DNA from: Gari tellinella
Lineage: Eukaryota > Mollusca > Bivalvia > Cardiida > Psammobiidae
Length of the DNA stretch: 64,000 nt
Reading direction: 5' to 3'
Assembly (NCBI GenBank): GCA_922989275.2
Contig: OV277869.1
Coordinates: 20,904,189-20,968,188, forward strand
How positions within the stretch are numbered: position 1 is the stretch's first letter; each line of letters starts with the position of its first letter. Under the pieces are notes generated by a model. That model worked only from the letters and a program-made list of their open reading frames with translations, was not told the origin of the DNA and did no database searches. A program made the translations under genes and the position numbers. Below, in pieces: positions 1 through 9,941 of the stretch.

Positions 1-224
1 CTTTGAAATGCTAGAAAAGGCTTCATTTCAGTATTGTTTAGGCTCTAGTTATCTGCCCTTGATGTACTCTACCATACTAGAATTATGAGGTTGTATTCCA
101 AAACTGTTTACATGCTATACTACAAATTTGAATGGATTTATATTAAAACTGATGAAACAGTAAGATAAAGCTATCAAGCTTCAGTACAACAGGTGAGCGA
201 TATCAGGGCCTTCAGGCCCTCTTG
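1..224 (+). mobile_element. Helentron-like element, 3' part
   Basis: The window opens inside a copy of the AGCTCACC repeat family. Only the right end is present: the core, then CAGGTGAGCGATATCA (near 190-204), the hairpin GGGCCTTCAGGCCC and the terminal CTCTTG followed by T. The core matches the ends of the copies at 31500-32590 and 43702-45072 and the reversed copy at 56179. Confidence 0.75.
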
Positions 225-891
225 TTTATCATACATATTCAAAATTGTCACCAGTCTTGGCTTTTCATTGATTGGTCATAATAGTGTAACATTTCTGTTC
301 CTCACACATTTGCATGAATTTTAGATAATCTTGAATATCGGTGTATATATATAAAGCATGAAAACTAATTTCTAGTACTTTACCAGACAATATATTTTAA
401 GCAGACGACAATTCAGCATGAGAAGAGTTAAATTGTGTGTCACTATAAAAGTGTGTCTAGAAATGTTAACAGAAATAAACCAATCCGAGAATTTTGAATT
501 TCTGAATATGACCAGAGTGCCAAACAGTTTTTATCCTGATCAGACGCTGAGTTTCTGATGTCAGACCTGGATTCAAACTGGTTGTAGTGGTCTCAGAATA
601 TCAAGGATTAGTGCATTTGTGTTTCCTGATCTAACATTATTGTGATTCTAACCCAAATTTTTAGCTGGACTCTTTGTGTGGTAACAGCGAAATTTTGATT
701 GCCTTTGCAAACAGTCTGGATCAAGTTGAGACGCCAAGTAACTTGATGTCTCACCAGGATACAAATTGTTTTGACACTCAAACTGTATTTAAAAAGGATT
801 TTTTGAGAATTCTAATTATGGAACAGTAGCAGAAAAATGTTGTTGTAAACAACAATATTATTTAGCCTTCTGTTAATATAAAGCAATGTTT
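225..891. other. Intergenic, two small palindromes only
   Basis: I see no coding exon. Two imperfect short palindromes of the AAACAGTTTGGATCC class lie at about 520-584 and 707-773. The rest is AT-rich and unremarkable. Confidence 0.5.
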
Positions 892-2001
892 TTAACCCAT
901 TACCCCATAGCCTGTTTTTGGTTTTAACGATAGTTGACCATTTAAAGCAGGTTGAAAGTAAAGCAGAATGTTTCGTATAGCTGGTATTTTCTGCTGTCAT
1001 AATATTTTGCGATTTTATGAAAAAGCAGGGTGAATTATATTCTACTGTTTTTATTTCTGCGCTTCTCTGAAAGCAGCATAATAAAATTCTGCGGATTCGA
1101 TTCTTAAGATAGTTATAAAAGCTATTTTACCTATACACTCGCTGTTGTTTACATGTACGTAGATTTCACTGTACTTCCGATATGGGCTAAAACCCAATCC
1201 TAAAATCGGCTTTTCATATATAGAGTAACGGGTATGTAGATCTACGATAATTTGCAATTGGGTTTAAATGTGAAATAAATGCAATAAATATCTGGTCAAG
1301 TATGTTTATTAACATGAATTACATCTGTAATTATCATAAAAAATAAATACGTCACAGCAGAGAAATCATATACCCTAAAGCCTTCACGACCTAATCCGGC
1401 AACACTAACAGTAGCAAACAGCTTGGACCGATAATTACCTATAATTATACATTACCCGCTTTGTTGTATTTGGAGTACCTTGGACTTAGTCGCTTAAAAT
1501 TAACTTTGCCGTGGTAAATATCGGTACATTTTAAATACGATTTGTTAGGGGTTTTCCAGCGTCTAATATAAGGAAATTTGATAGAAACTAAAATAACAAT
1601 ACAAATTTAATGGTCTAAATTGCCGAGTGAGTGTGTTCTGTGGTTATCATAGTATGATCTGAAAGCAACCAATGTCCGAGCCTGAGTGCAAATACCGATC
1701 ACTTATCGAAGAAGCTACTGGAGGATTATTTATTATTTTTACGTGATAAAATAGTATGGTAATTATATTCTGCCGATTTATTTCTGCGATCCAATGTTGG
1801 AACCGCAGAATGGCAGAAATTTCTACCCCGCAGAAAATACCAGCTATACGGTACCTTAAGGTACATTTTGCTTTACTTTCCGCCTGCTTTAAACTATTAT
1901 CTGATAGAATATAGAAACTTTCTTATGATTCTCATTTGTGACAGCATAAATTGGAAATATTTTCTTCTGTAGAGGAATAAATTAATGGGGTAATGGGTTA
2001 A
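892..2001 (+). mobile_element. TTAA palindromic MITE (M1), split
   Basis: An M1 copy starting TTAACCCATTACCCCATAG and ending ATGGGGTAATGGGTTAA. M1 is a roughly 240-260 bp element with inverted ends ACCCATTACCCCAT, flanking TTAA and a central palindrome (AAGCAGGTTGAAAGTAAAGC and its complement). This copy is opened near the palindrome centre by the unrelated element at about 974-1850. Confidence 0.8.
974..1850. mobile_element. DNA element with CGTATAGCTGG inverted ends
   Basis: The left end CGTATAGCTGGTATTTTCTG and the reverse complement of the right end (about 1831-1850) match over about 20 bp. It sits inside the M1 palindrome, where host sequence resumes as TACCTTAAGGTA. No transposase reading frame is visible, so it is a non-autonomous element. 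I could not define a target duplication. Confidence 0.65.
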
Positions 2002-3232
2002 ATAGTTCCATTGCTGCCTCAAGCACAAATGTAAGCATGGTATCATATGTGTAGTGTGTGGCTAATGCATGATGTGATTCAGTAGAAAGATTTTATATGG
2101 ACAACGGTTACTTCTTATGTGTATGAATGATATATATTGAACTGTAATAGTTACACATTTATCTAGTTAGTTTGCAGAAATTAACTGTGGTTCATAGCAA
2201 GTTATAACTTTAAAATTTGAAGATTGCTTGGGTTTTATATAACATCAGATTAACATTTGCTCTCACTGAATATTCATAAAAATTATGTAAAACTGCCCAC
2301 TATGATCAAGATGTTTTAAAAAAGCACCAATATTATGTGCCATTAGCAGTTGAAGGGTTAAAATTGATCAGTCAAAGCAATATACATACTTGCACTTAAC
2401 TATTTGCTTCAATGGTAATTTTTTGTCATCTACTACTGTTCTTAAAATAGAATTTTCAAAAAAAAATTCAAAACAAGATCAAAGTCAAACTGTTTTGACC
2501 CTGATGAGACACCACATTAAGCAGCATTTCATCAGGATCCAAGCTGTTTGCAAAGGTACGGTAATCATAATTTTGCTGCTGGTGTGAAAAGAGTGTGATC
2601 AGCCTTCAATATGCATAGAAGCATTTCACTTCCTGTTTCTGCATACATTGAGGTGATTAAGCATCAGATGGTATGACTGATATGATTTAACTTGTACTGT
2701 GGTTAAGACATTCTTTCCAAGCAAATATGTTTATGCTAAAAACTTAGTGACCAATTGAAACAGTTTGGAACTAGATCACAGTCCTGGAAGCTTGTTACTT
2801 GGTATTTGATCAGGAACTAGACTGTCAGAAACTGTCAAGACAATTTTGTCCATACACTGAAAGGGTTAAGCATTAGTTTTTTGCTTTTCAATATTTAATT
2901 CATTCAACCTTAGTGATGAGTATACTCATCATGTACAAACAGTGCATGTATACATATGAAGAGTACAACTGCCCTATGTAAACAGTAGATCCAGATTAGA
3001 GGCTAAAGAGTAAAGAAGTACACTGATCAAGGTCTGCACTTTTTGTCATTTTGCAATAAAATAAATTGTTAAAAACAACCCTAAATAGTCGAAACTGGAC
3101 ACTACTTTACTGTAAACTCAAATTGTCAGTCTGAAATATTAGGGGTTAATGAGTTAGATAATGAATCACATGGCAAAATGACCACTTGGATATATCACCA
3201 ACAGTGTAGACCCAGACCAGTGTTTGGTTTTT
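2002..3232. other. Intergenic, no gene seen
   Basis: No exon recognised. A short palindrome (TCAAACTGTTTTGACCCTGA... to ...ATCCAAGCTGTTTGC) lies at 2485-2551, and a weaker one around 2755-2835. Confidence 0.5.
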
Positions 3233-4348
3233 AGCTCACCTGGCACGTAGTGCCAAGGTGAGCTATTGTGATCGCCCTGTGTCCGTTGTCGTCCGTCTTC
3301 AAACTTTTTGTTCAAAGATCTTTTTCTTGAAAACCACTGGGCCAATTTCAATAAAACTTCATAGGATTGTTCCTTGTAGGGTACTCTCTCAGATTTCTTC
3401 AAATATAGGTCATCCAATTGAAATTGTGGTTGCCATGGCAACCATTTGAAAAAAAATTAACATCTTCTTGTCAGAAAGTACAGGTCCGAATTGAAAATAA
3501 TTTTACCCAAATGTGCCATTGGTGATTCTCTATCAGATTTCTTAAAATAATTTTCCTATCTTAAAAAACATGGCCGCTAGTGAGTGGGGACAGATTTTCC
3601 TTATATGGCTATATAGTGAAAACTTAAAAAATCTTCTAGTCAAAAACTACTAGTCCGATTTGAAAGTTATTTTATGCAAATGATCCATGGGTGGCCCTCT
3701 ACCAGATGTCTTATAATTATTTTGATATTTCCAAAAAAACATGGCCCCCAGTGGGTGGGGCAAGTTTTCCTTATGTTACTGCATAGTTAAAACTTTAAAA
3801 ATCTTCTTTTCTGAAACTACTGGTCCAAATTAAAAATAATTTTACACAAATGGTCAATTGATGATCTAAAAAATCATTTTGTTATCTTAAAAAACATGGA
3901 CGCCAGTGGGTGGGGGATGTTTTCCTATAAATGTTACTGTATAGTAAAAACTTTAAAAATCTTCTTCTCAGAAACTACTGGTCTAAATTAAAAATAATTT
4001 TACACAAATGGTCAATTGATGATCCTCCACCAGATTTCTTAAAATCGTTTTGTTATCTTAAAAAGCATGGCCACCAGTGGATGGGGCAAGTTTTCCTTAT
4101 ATTTCTGTATAGAAAAACTTTCAAAAAAAAATTCACTGAAACTATTGGTCTGATTTAAGAATTATTTTACACAAATAATGATTCATGGGTGACCCTTTTC
4201 CAGTTTTCTTCAAAAAATCTCCATAGCTCAAACAAAATGGCCACCAGTGGGTGGGGTGAATAAGTGAAAGCTTCATCATTACTGGTCCATTTACATGACC
4301 GTAATCATGGGTACCAGGTGAGCGATTTAGGGCCGCATGCGGCTTTTG
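3233..4348 (+). mobile_element. Helentron-like element with ~150-bp tandem core
   Basis: It starts AGCTCACCTGGCACGTAGTG with an immediate hairpin (CACCTGGCAC...GTGCCAAGGTG) and a CCGTTGTCGTCCGTC stretch, and ends CAGGTGAGCGATTTAGGGCCGCATGCGGCTTTTG before T. The core holds about five degenerate units near 150 bp, each with AAAAATCTTCTT, GAAACTACTGGTC and ATGGCC-CCAGTGGGTGGGG. No protein is encoded. Confidence 0.8.
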
Positions 4349-5067
4349 TCTTGGTGTCAGGATGAAGTGACTTGGTCAGGGCATAGATAGCACTGTGTAT
4401 AAGTGGGCTACACGTGGTATGTTTATTCTTTGCACGCTTGTGTCAAAACTGCACTTATCTTTGCAAGCAGTATTGATCCAGTTGAGACAGTGTGTTACGG
4501 GGCATCTTATCAGATTAAGATATGTTCGACATTGTGACCCTATTTTTAAAACAAATTTTTTAAAGTTCTATATTTAGGAGAGTAGCAGACAACACTATTA
4601 CTTAGTGTGGAAAGAGTAAAAGAACCAGAAGACACATATAGGGTTGTTCTCTGTATAAATGTTAACACTTGTAGTGGCACAACCAGATGTATCCATCCTT
4701 TGTATACAGTGTAGACTTATAGCAGACCCAGATCAGAGGGATCCTCTGATGAGGCTCTGCACTATTTGTCATACAAAGCCCTTAATAGTCAATGTTAACT
4801 AGTCATCCATCATCAAACAGACTGGTCCATTTGAACATTCAGGATGACAAGGGTTGACTACTAGTTAGTCAGCCGTATTATTGGTTCTTGGAGAGTGACA
4901 GGGTGTACTAGATCTATATTTAGTATTTTTACTTCTGCCATTTGAACTTGGAAACTGATCTGGGTCTACACTGTTGTTTTGGTGGCACAACTCTTATAGA
5001 ACAGCACTTGTGTATACTCACAATCAATAATGAGCACTTCTGCTTTACTTTGAAAGTTCAGCCTGCT
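4349..5067. other. Intergenic, small palindrome
   Basis: No exon recognised. A GTGTAGACCCAGATCAGAGG-type palindrome lies at about 4706-4764, and a half copy of the M1 palindrome at about 5034-5067. Confidence 0.45.
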
Positions 5068-5408
5068 TTAACCCTTAAGTATGTTTCTAGTTTTGAAGAT
5101 GTTTGACCACTTAAACATGTTGAAAGTAAGCAGAATGCTCCTAAAGGAGCATTCTGCTTTACTTTCAAACTGTTTTAAGTAGAGGAGCATTCTGCTTTAC
5201 TTTCAAACTTTTCCATCTGGAGAAGCTACATAAAATGCTTGCTGTGTTTATGTTTGGAATTGCCTAGGTGAGGTTCGGGCGCTATATGACCTATACCATG
5301 TCGGAGTGCCGTAAAACCCAAATTACTCACTCCTAGGTTTGGACTATATTCCCTAATGTTGAAATAATTAGAGGCGTAAAAAGACGTATTAATACAGGAA
5401 TGGGTTAA
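5068..5408 (+). mobile_element. Degenerate M1 MITE
   Basis: Starts TTAACCCTTAAGTATG and ends GGAATGGGTTAA. It has a duplicated central palindrome (GCAGAATGCTCCTAAAGGAGC near 5130) and about 130 bp of unrelated sequence before the right end. Confidence 0.6.
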
Positions 5409-5655
5409 GTAAGCACCTGTCTTAAACAGTGCAAAGAAAGCTAATAGAGCATGGGTTAAAGGAGCGTCTCCGGTCTTCTAGTCAAGCTTCTTGCTTTAAG
5501 ACACAGGTTTCTCTCATTACAGCTTTGCTTCTTTCCCGCTTTTGGATGAATGAATAAATAAAGAATAAGTCCATATAATACCTCTTGGTTAAATTGGCAA
5601 TAAACCTAAGAAGCAACCCCACCAAATGACTTGTCATTAATTTGACAGTATTTTT

Positions 5656-5882
5656 ATACCCCAGTAGGACATAGGGTAGATGAGGGCATATTGTTTCTGG
5701 TCCTCTGTCTTCCTGTCTGTCCATCAGTCCACAACTTTAATCTTGGCCATAACTTTGGAACTACATATGATAGAGACTTCATATTTTGCATACATGTGTA
5801 CTAAACTCAAACGTTTTTGAGCTCAGTACATTTAGAGGTCATGATCACATTAGAGGGCAAAGTGTTTCACAGAGACATCTTG
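5656..5882 (+). mobile_element. Helentron-like repeat, family R
   Basis: Begins after TTTTT with ATACCCCAGTAGG, carries the conserved stretch CAGTCCACAACTTTAATC and ends with a weak hairpin (TGTTTC-ACA-GAGACA) followed by TCTTG and T. Reversed relatives lie within 26440-26572 and 27655-28293. The end architecture resembles that of the AGCTCACC family although the sequence is unrelated. Confidence 0.45.
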
Positions 5883-6131
5883 TTAAAATAGACAACTAGA
5901 ATTTAACAAAACATTTTATGCCCCCATAGTCTTAGTACTGTTTTACCCACATTTGTCTGTTGTTTGTCAGTTGGTCTGTCCACACATGATGTATGGTTCA
6001 TAATGTCCTCCTAACTCCTCCTACAATTTCCAAGCTACAATATTATAATTGTGCGTGATGTTTTACATGTGCATTGTATTTCTCAACTACAGTTTTTAGG
6101 TTTTACCAATTTTTTTTTTTATTTGTTTCAG
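5883..6131. other. GALNT intron sequence and 3' splice site
   Basis: Intron sequence upstream of the first supported GALNT exon. It ends in a long T tract and TTTGTTTCAG, a strong acceptor at 6131. Confidence 0.6.
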
Positions 6132-6210
6132 ACGCAGGAGCTTAAGCATATAAACAGCAACCAATGCCTAGGTTCATCAACTCAACACGATAGAGAATCA
6201 CCATCAGTTG
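6132..6210 (+). CDS. GALNT: GALNT penultimate exon (lectin domain)
   Basis: Coding exon for part of the C-terminal ricin-type (beta-trefoil) lectin domain of a polypeptide N-acetylgalactosaminyltransferase, the Golgi type II membrane enzyme that starts mucin-type O-glycosylation by moving GalNAc from UDP-GalNAc to Ser/Thr. The frame reads ELKHINSNQCL..., which I recall as close to the matching HVNSNQCLD segment of vertebrate GALNT1/13. The exon is bounded by a polypyrimidine tract plus CAG and by a GTAAGG donor, and ends in phase 1. The conserved Asp after Cys-Leu is Gly here. Earlier exons (catalytic GT-A domain) are not in the 6.1 kb upstream as far as I can see and probably lie outside the window. 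The GALNT1/13 subtype is a guess from memory. Confidence 0.85.
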
Positions 6211-6797
6211 GTAAGGGAAGCATTAGTGTACAGTAAAAACCTTTCTTTAATTATTCACCCCTGAAACTTTCAATGGAAAATTCCAGTTTCCGATAAATTA
6301 ATTATTTATTTTTTCAGCTATATAGGATATTTACTAACAATATATTTCAAAACAACAGTGTAAACCCTGGTCAGAGGGATCCATAAAGTATCAGCCCTCT
6401 GATAAGAGTCTACACTATTTGCATAGGTTAAGTTTACTCCACACATGTATATATATATACGTTTCAAGCATGCCATGGGGTATCCATGTTTTTAGAAACT
6501 TACATTTAGTACTGAAGTAGTATCATAATATTTACGATAAGAGTAATGGCATGAGAAAACCAGACTTTTAGCATAACAAACAGTGTAGAGCCAGACTAGT
6601 CACCTCATTAGAGATATGCCATCTGGTGTGAGTGTGCACTGTTTAACGTCCACCAGCATCTACAGTATCATGTTAGCTGGCTGGCTGGACAATGTTATCT
6701 TGCATCACTAGCCTAAGATGAAGGCTAGGCTTTGTCTGTATTGTTTTGTATTGCAATAACGCTGGTTTTCTCACGGCATGGATGATTTATATTTCAG
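6211..6797 (+). other. GALNT last intron (587 nt)
   Basis: GT-AG intron from GTAAGGGAAG to TTATATTTCAG. It contains two CAGTGTAGACCC-class palindromes (about 6356-6422 and 6577-6644). Confidence 0.8.
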
Positions 6798-6853
6798 GTT
6801 CATGCAATGGCAGCCAAGGTCAAAAGTGGATATTTTCAGATATGAAGCTATAA
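6798..6853 (+). CDS. GALNT: GALNT terminal coding exon
   Basis: Phase-1 exon that joins the 6132-6210 exon in frame and completes a Gly codon. It encodes SCNGSQGQKWIFSDMKL and a TAA stop. The Cys and the Q-x-W motif (QKW) are hallmarks of a ricin-B carbohydrate-binding repeat, and in GALNTs this gamma repeat ends the protein, so this is the true C-terminus. The phase match, both consensus splice sites and the position of the QxW motif about 25 residues after the NQCL cysteine support the two-exon model. Confidence 0.85.
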
Positions 6854-7134
6854 CGTAGGCTACAATAATATTCTAGAATAGATCTGTGTAAAACCAGGGG
6901 ATAGGAAGAAACTAGAAGAAAAGAGAGAGAGAAAGAGAGCAAGACTCTTTAACAGAACACTGTGTAACCAATCAACTGGCAGATTGTGTTTTTACAGCGA
7001 ATGGGAAAAAAATGTCAGAGCAGTCAGTCTTGATGTTTAAACGAGAAATGTTCACGTCTTGACAGAATCGTGTGATATGGGACATGAATAGGATATGTGG
7101 TATAACTGTATATTCTACCTGCATGGCAAATAAA
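6854..7134 (+). other. GALNT 3'UTR with poly(A) signal
   Basis: Sequence after the GALNT stop. The first canonical AATAAA is at 7129-7134, giving a 3'UTR of about 300 nt if it is used. Confidence 0.55.
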
Positions 7135-7827
7135 AAATAGTGTGTGATGACAAGTCAATGTGGTGTAGACAGTTAGGAACGACTTCCTGATAGTATGCTG
7201 GAGAAGATGGTATTCTTTCCCAAATAATCATGTTTACACTTCAACTATTACATCCATTGCAAACAGTTTGGAGCCAGGTTAAAAAAGTCAGAATCTTTAA
7301 CATTGTCACATAGAAACAGTTTATAACCCTGATCAGACACCGAGTTTCAATGTAAGAAATTGATTTAGCACAAATGTGTTCATGGGGAAAAATAGTATCT
7401 TCTCCACAGCAGATACATCAGCAAATTCCAACTATGTTCATGTTATCTGATAAAAAGTAATGTGTGTTAGGTGAAGGGAATACTTGTTGAAATGTTCAGC
7501 TAAAGACTTAAACTTCTTCAGGTGTGTTTGTATGAGTTTTACCGTGGTAACAGAAGAGAGTGTGTCAGCTGAATATTTTTAGCCTTTTATTTATCTACAT
7601 GTAGCTCACGCAACACTTTCAATGTTTCTTATTAAGCTGGCCTCAACGTTTTCAATTTTTGTCCGCGTAACTGAGGACTTAGGTATGAAAATACTGCAAA
7701 ATCTAATGGGCTATGTCAATGGTATGTGGCGCATGTTTAAGCTTTTGAAAACCCAAGACGGCAAGTTCCAAATGTGCATGCTGGGAAATGTGGCAGGAAG
7801 TGATAACCTGGTGAAATATGTTGCTTT
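7135..7827. other. Intergenic, no supported gene
   Basis: A degenerate AAACAGTTTGGAGCC palindrome lies around 7258-7340. A 69-codon frame at 7622-7831 (+) has no recognisable motif or splice context, and I do not call it. Confidence 0.4.
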
Positions 7828-8165
7828 CTAAGTTGTCAATGAACTCCGGTCACTTCTCTCGTATTGTATGCAAGAGATCTGTGTGATGGGTGTTTGCTGA
7901 AAAAGTCCTGATCTCTCGCATATCGTCTCAATAAGAGGGTTGATACCTGGACACATCTTTCTTTTTCTTCTGCGCTTAACAAGCGTAGCAACCATGTAGC
8001 ACCGACTCTCGACATGTTTAGTTTCTCGCATAAAAGTCGATGTACAGACAATTTGCTAACCCCGAGGAGTTCACTGCCAGACGCCCAGCACCATTCATGA
8101 CGCTCCTCACGTTTTCTACAATGAAATCGTCAATTTCTTCTGGCAGTCTCATCTTACATTATTTT
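7828..8165 (-). pseudogene. Mariner-type transposase fragment (HTH region)
   Basis: On the minus strand a frame reads ELLGVSKLSVHRLLCEKLNM followed by SRVGATWLLRLLSAEEKE and a stop. This pattern (LSVHRLL...LNMSRVxAxWLxRLLSxEEK) fits the second helix-turn-helix of mariner-family transposases just before the DDE/D catalytic domain. The catalytic domain is absent and upstream codons (MRLPEEIDDFIVENVRSV, about 8090-8155) are in another frame, so it is a broken fragment. I found no inverted repeats around it. Confidence 0.55.
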
Positions 8166-8989
8166 CTCAACCCAACCTTCTGAAAATCGCGTATGCTATT
8201 TGAGCTGCTGATTGATAAATTTCTGTTGATTGTAGTTGTTTTAACGTCTGTTTCCGGATCAAAGTCAACTCAAAGCAGTATTCTATGACATTCTGCTGCG
8301 CCGCCTTTTCCTTTGATGTTGTCATTTCTGGCGTTTTCAGAATACGGTATCATTCGCCATCATTAGATATCTTTTTTTTTTAATGATGCTATGTTAACGA
8401 TTTTTCCAGGATGACGTCATATATATCGTCAATATTCATGACGCAAATTTACGCAAATTCCAATTGGAAATTGCTTTGTAGGAGGTTGTAAAATGTACTC
8501 TTTAATTTAAATCTACCTTTAAGATTTTGGTGTGGGCCGCATAATCTAACCAACAATGAATATTTACAAATAAAATAGGGTTAGGTGTGTTCAGGAACTA
8601 GGTGTGTTCAGGAACCTTATTATTTCTTATTCAAATGTGAAAATGTTTGAAATAGCATTGGTTAAAAAAATCATAGAAATATTACGTTGGGTACTTCAAA
8701 AAAAAAAAATTAGTCCACTGTGTTTTGGGACAGCCCTTGTATTTGAAATGTTATTATTATTGTCAAATCTGCATTTAGCCCTTTTTTATGGCATTTTTCT
8801 GGCCCCAAAATGTCGACCCCATTCTTCAATAATAAAATAAACTTGAATTCCCCAGTGCTAAATTAATCCTTGTCTTTGCCTAAAAACTGTTTTGATATGT
8901 GAATTTTCTCCCAAAAGGCCCATTTTTTGAGAAATTCCCCTTATTCTGCAGTCACCAGACTTTGGTTGCCTCCAAATTTCTTCCTTTGC
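8166..8989. other. Intergenic, no gene seen
   Basis: A/T-rich sequence. An 18-bp unit (AGGTGTGTTCAGGAACTA) is tandemly duplicated near 8583-8617. The 78-codon frame at 8604-8840 is low-complexity and not convincing. Confidence 0.45.
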
Positions 8990-9230
8990 TTAACTCTTTA
9001 CACCATAGTATGTTCCTAGTTTTGAAGCAAGTGACCACTTAAGCAGGTTGAAAGTGAAGCGAATGACTATGTGCCATTAGGTGTCTTCTGCTTTACTTTC
9101 AGTCTGCTTTAAACTACCATCTGCTAGTATATAGAAAGTTATTTTTGGTACAAGTTCATGACTGTATAAATTGGAACTATTTTCTTCAGTGAAAGGCATA
9201 AAAAATTGTATCTATGGGGTAATGGGTTAA
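8990..9230 (+). mobile_element. M1 MITE copy
   Basis: Bounded by TTAA. The left end is degenerate (TTAACTCTTTACACCATAG) and the right end good (ATGGGGTAATGGGTTAA). The central palindrome is present (AAGCAGGTTGAAAGTGAAGC ... GCTTTACTTTCAGTCTGC). Confidence 0.75.
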
Positions 9231-9892
9231 ATGTATCTTACATTCACTTTCGGCCCAAGATATGGCTAATGTAATTAAAGTTTGCGGAGAAATCAGGCAG
9301 ATTAGCCCTTTCCTCCACATAAGTTCAATAGGCCACCTCTACCTACTGATACAAGGCTCCAGATAAGATGGAGTAAACTGAACAAATCAAACATTTTCTC
9401 ATTTATGTCAGCACCTAATCGGATGGTGTTACCAGCACCTAATCGGATGGTGTTACTTTTCGTTATAATCGTCTTGAAGAGACGATTCTAATAAGTAGTG
9501 ACACTATAGGGTTTAAACTTTAATGCATCATTTTTCAATAAAGATTTTGAAGTACTAGCCTTGCTCTCCTCAAAAAAAAAAAATTAAAAATAAAATTAAA
9601 ATGATGGTGTTGAATAAAGGTGGCAACTTAAGGCAGAGTGGCAAATAGTTTGGAGCCTGATCAGATGCCGGTTATACTGCATTTGATCTGTCTCTAAACT
9701 GTTTGCCATGGAAATAGTTCTTCATGTGCAAAATTATTTACTGAAAAAGATTGTGGCTTCCTCTCCACTGTAATTATGTGTATGCAAATATTGGTGAAAG
9801 TGATAGATGATGGTGTTTTCTGTTTCCAAAGATATGTCATGTTCAGATATTTTACAATCATGTGATACAATTTTATAGGTGTAAAGGATCTA
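9231..9892. other. Intergenic; short repeats
   Basis: A 25-bp tandem duplication (CAGCACCTAATCGGATGGTG) is at about 9411-9455. A palindrome with arms GCAAATAGTTTGGAGCC and GTCTCTAAACTGTTTGCC is at 9641-9706. No gene. Confidence 0.5.
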
Positions 9893-9941
9893 CTGTCCTT
9901 TTCACTCAGCTCTGTCACTCAAATTTTATTGATTTCTTTTT

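Noticed and set aside
7622..7831. 69-codon frame
   Set aside because: No motif, no splice support and codon use not distinctive.
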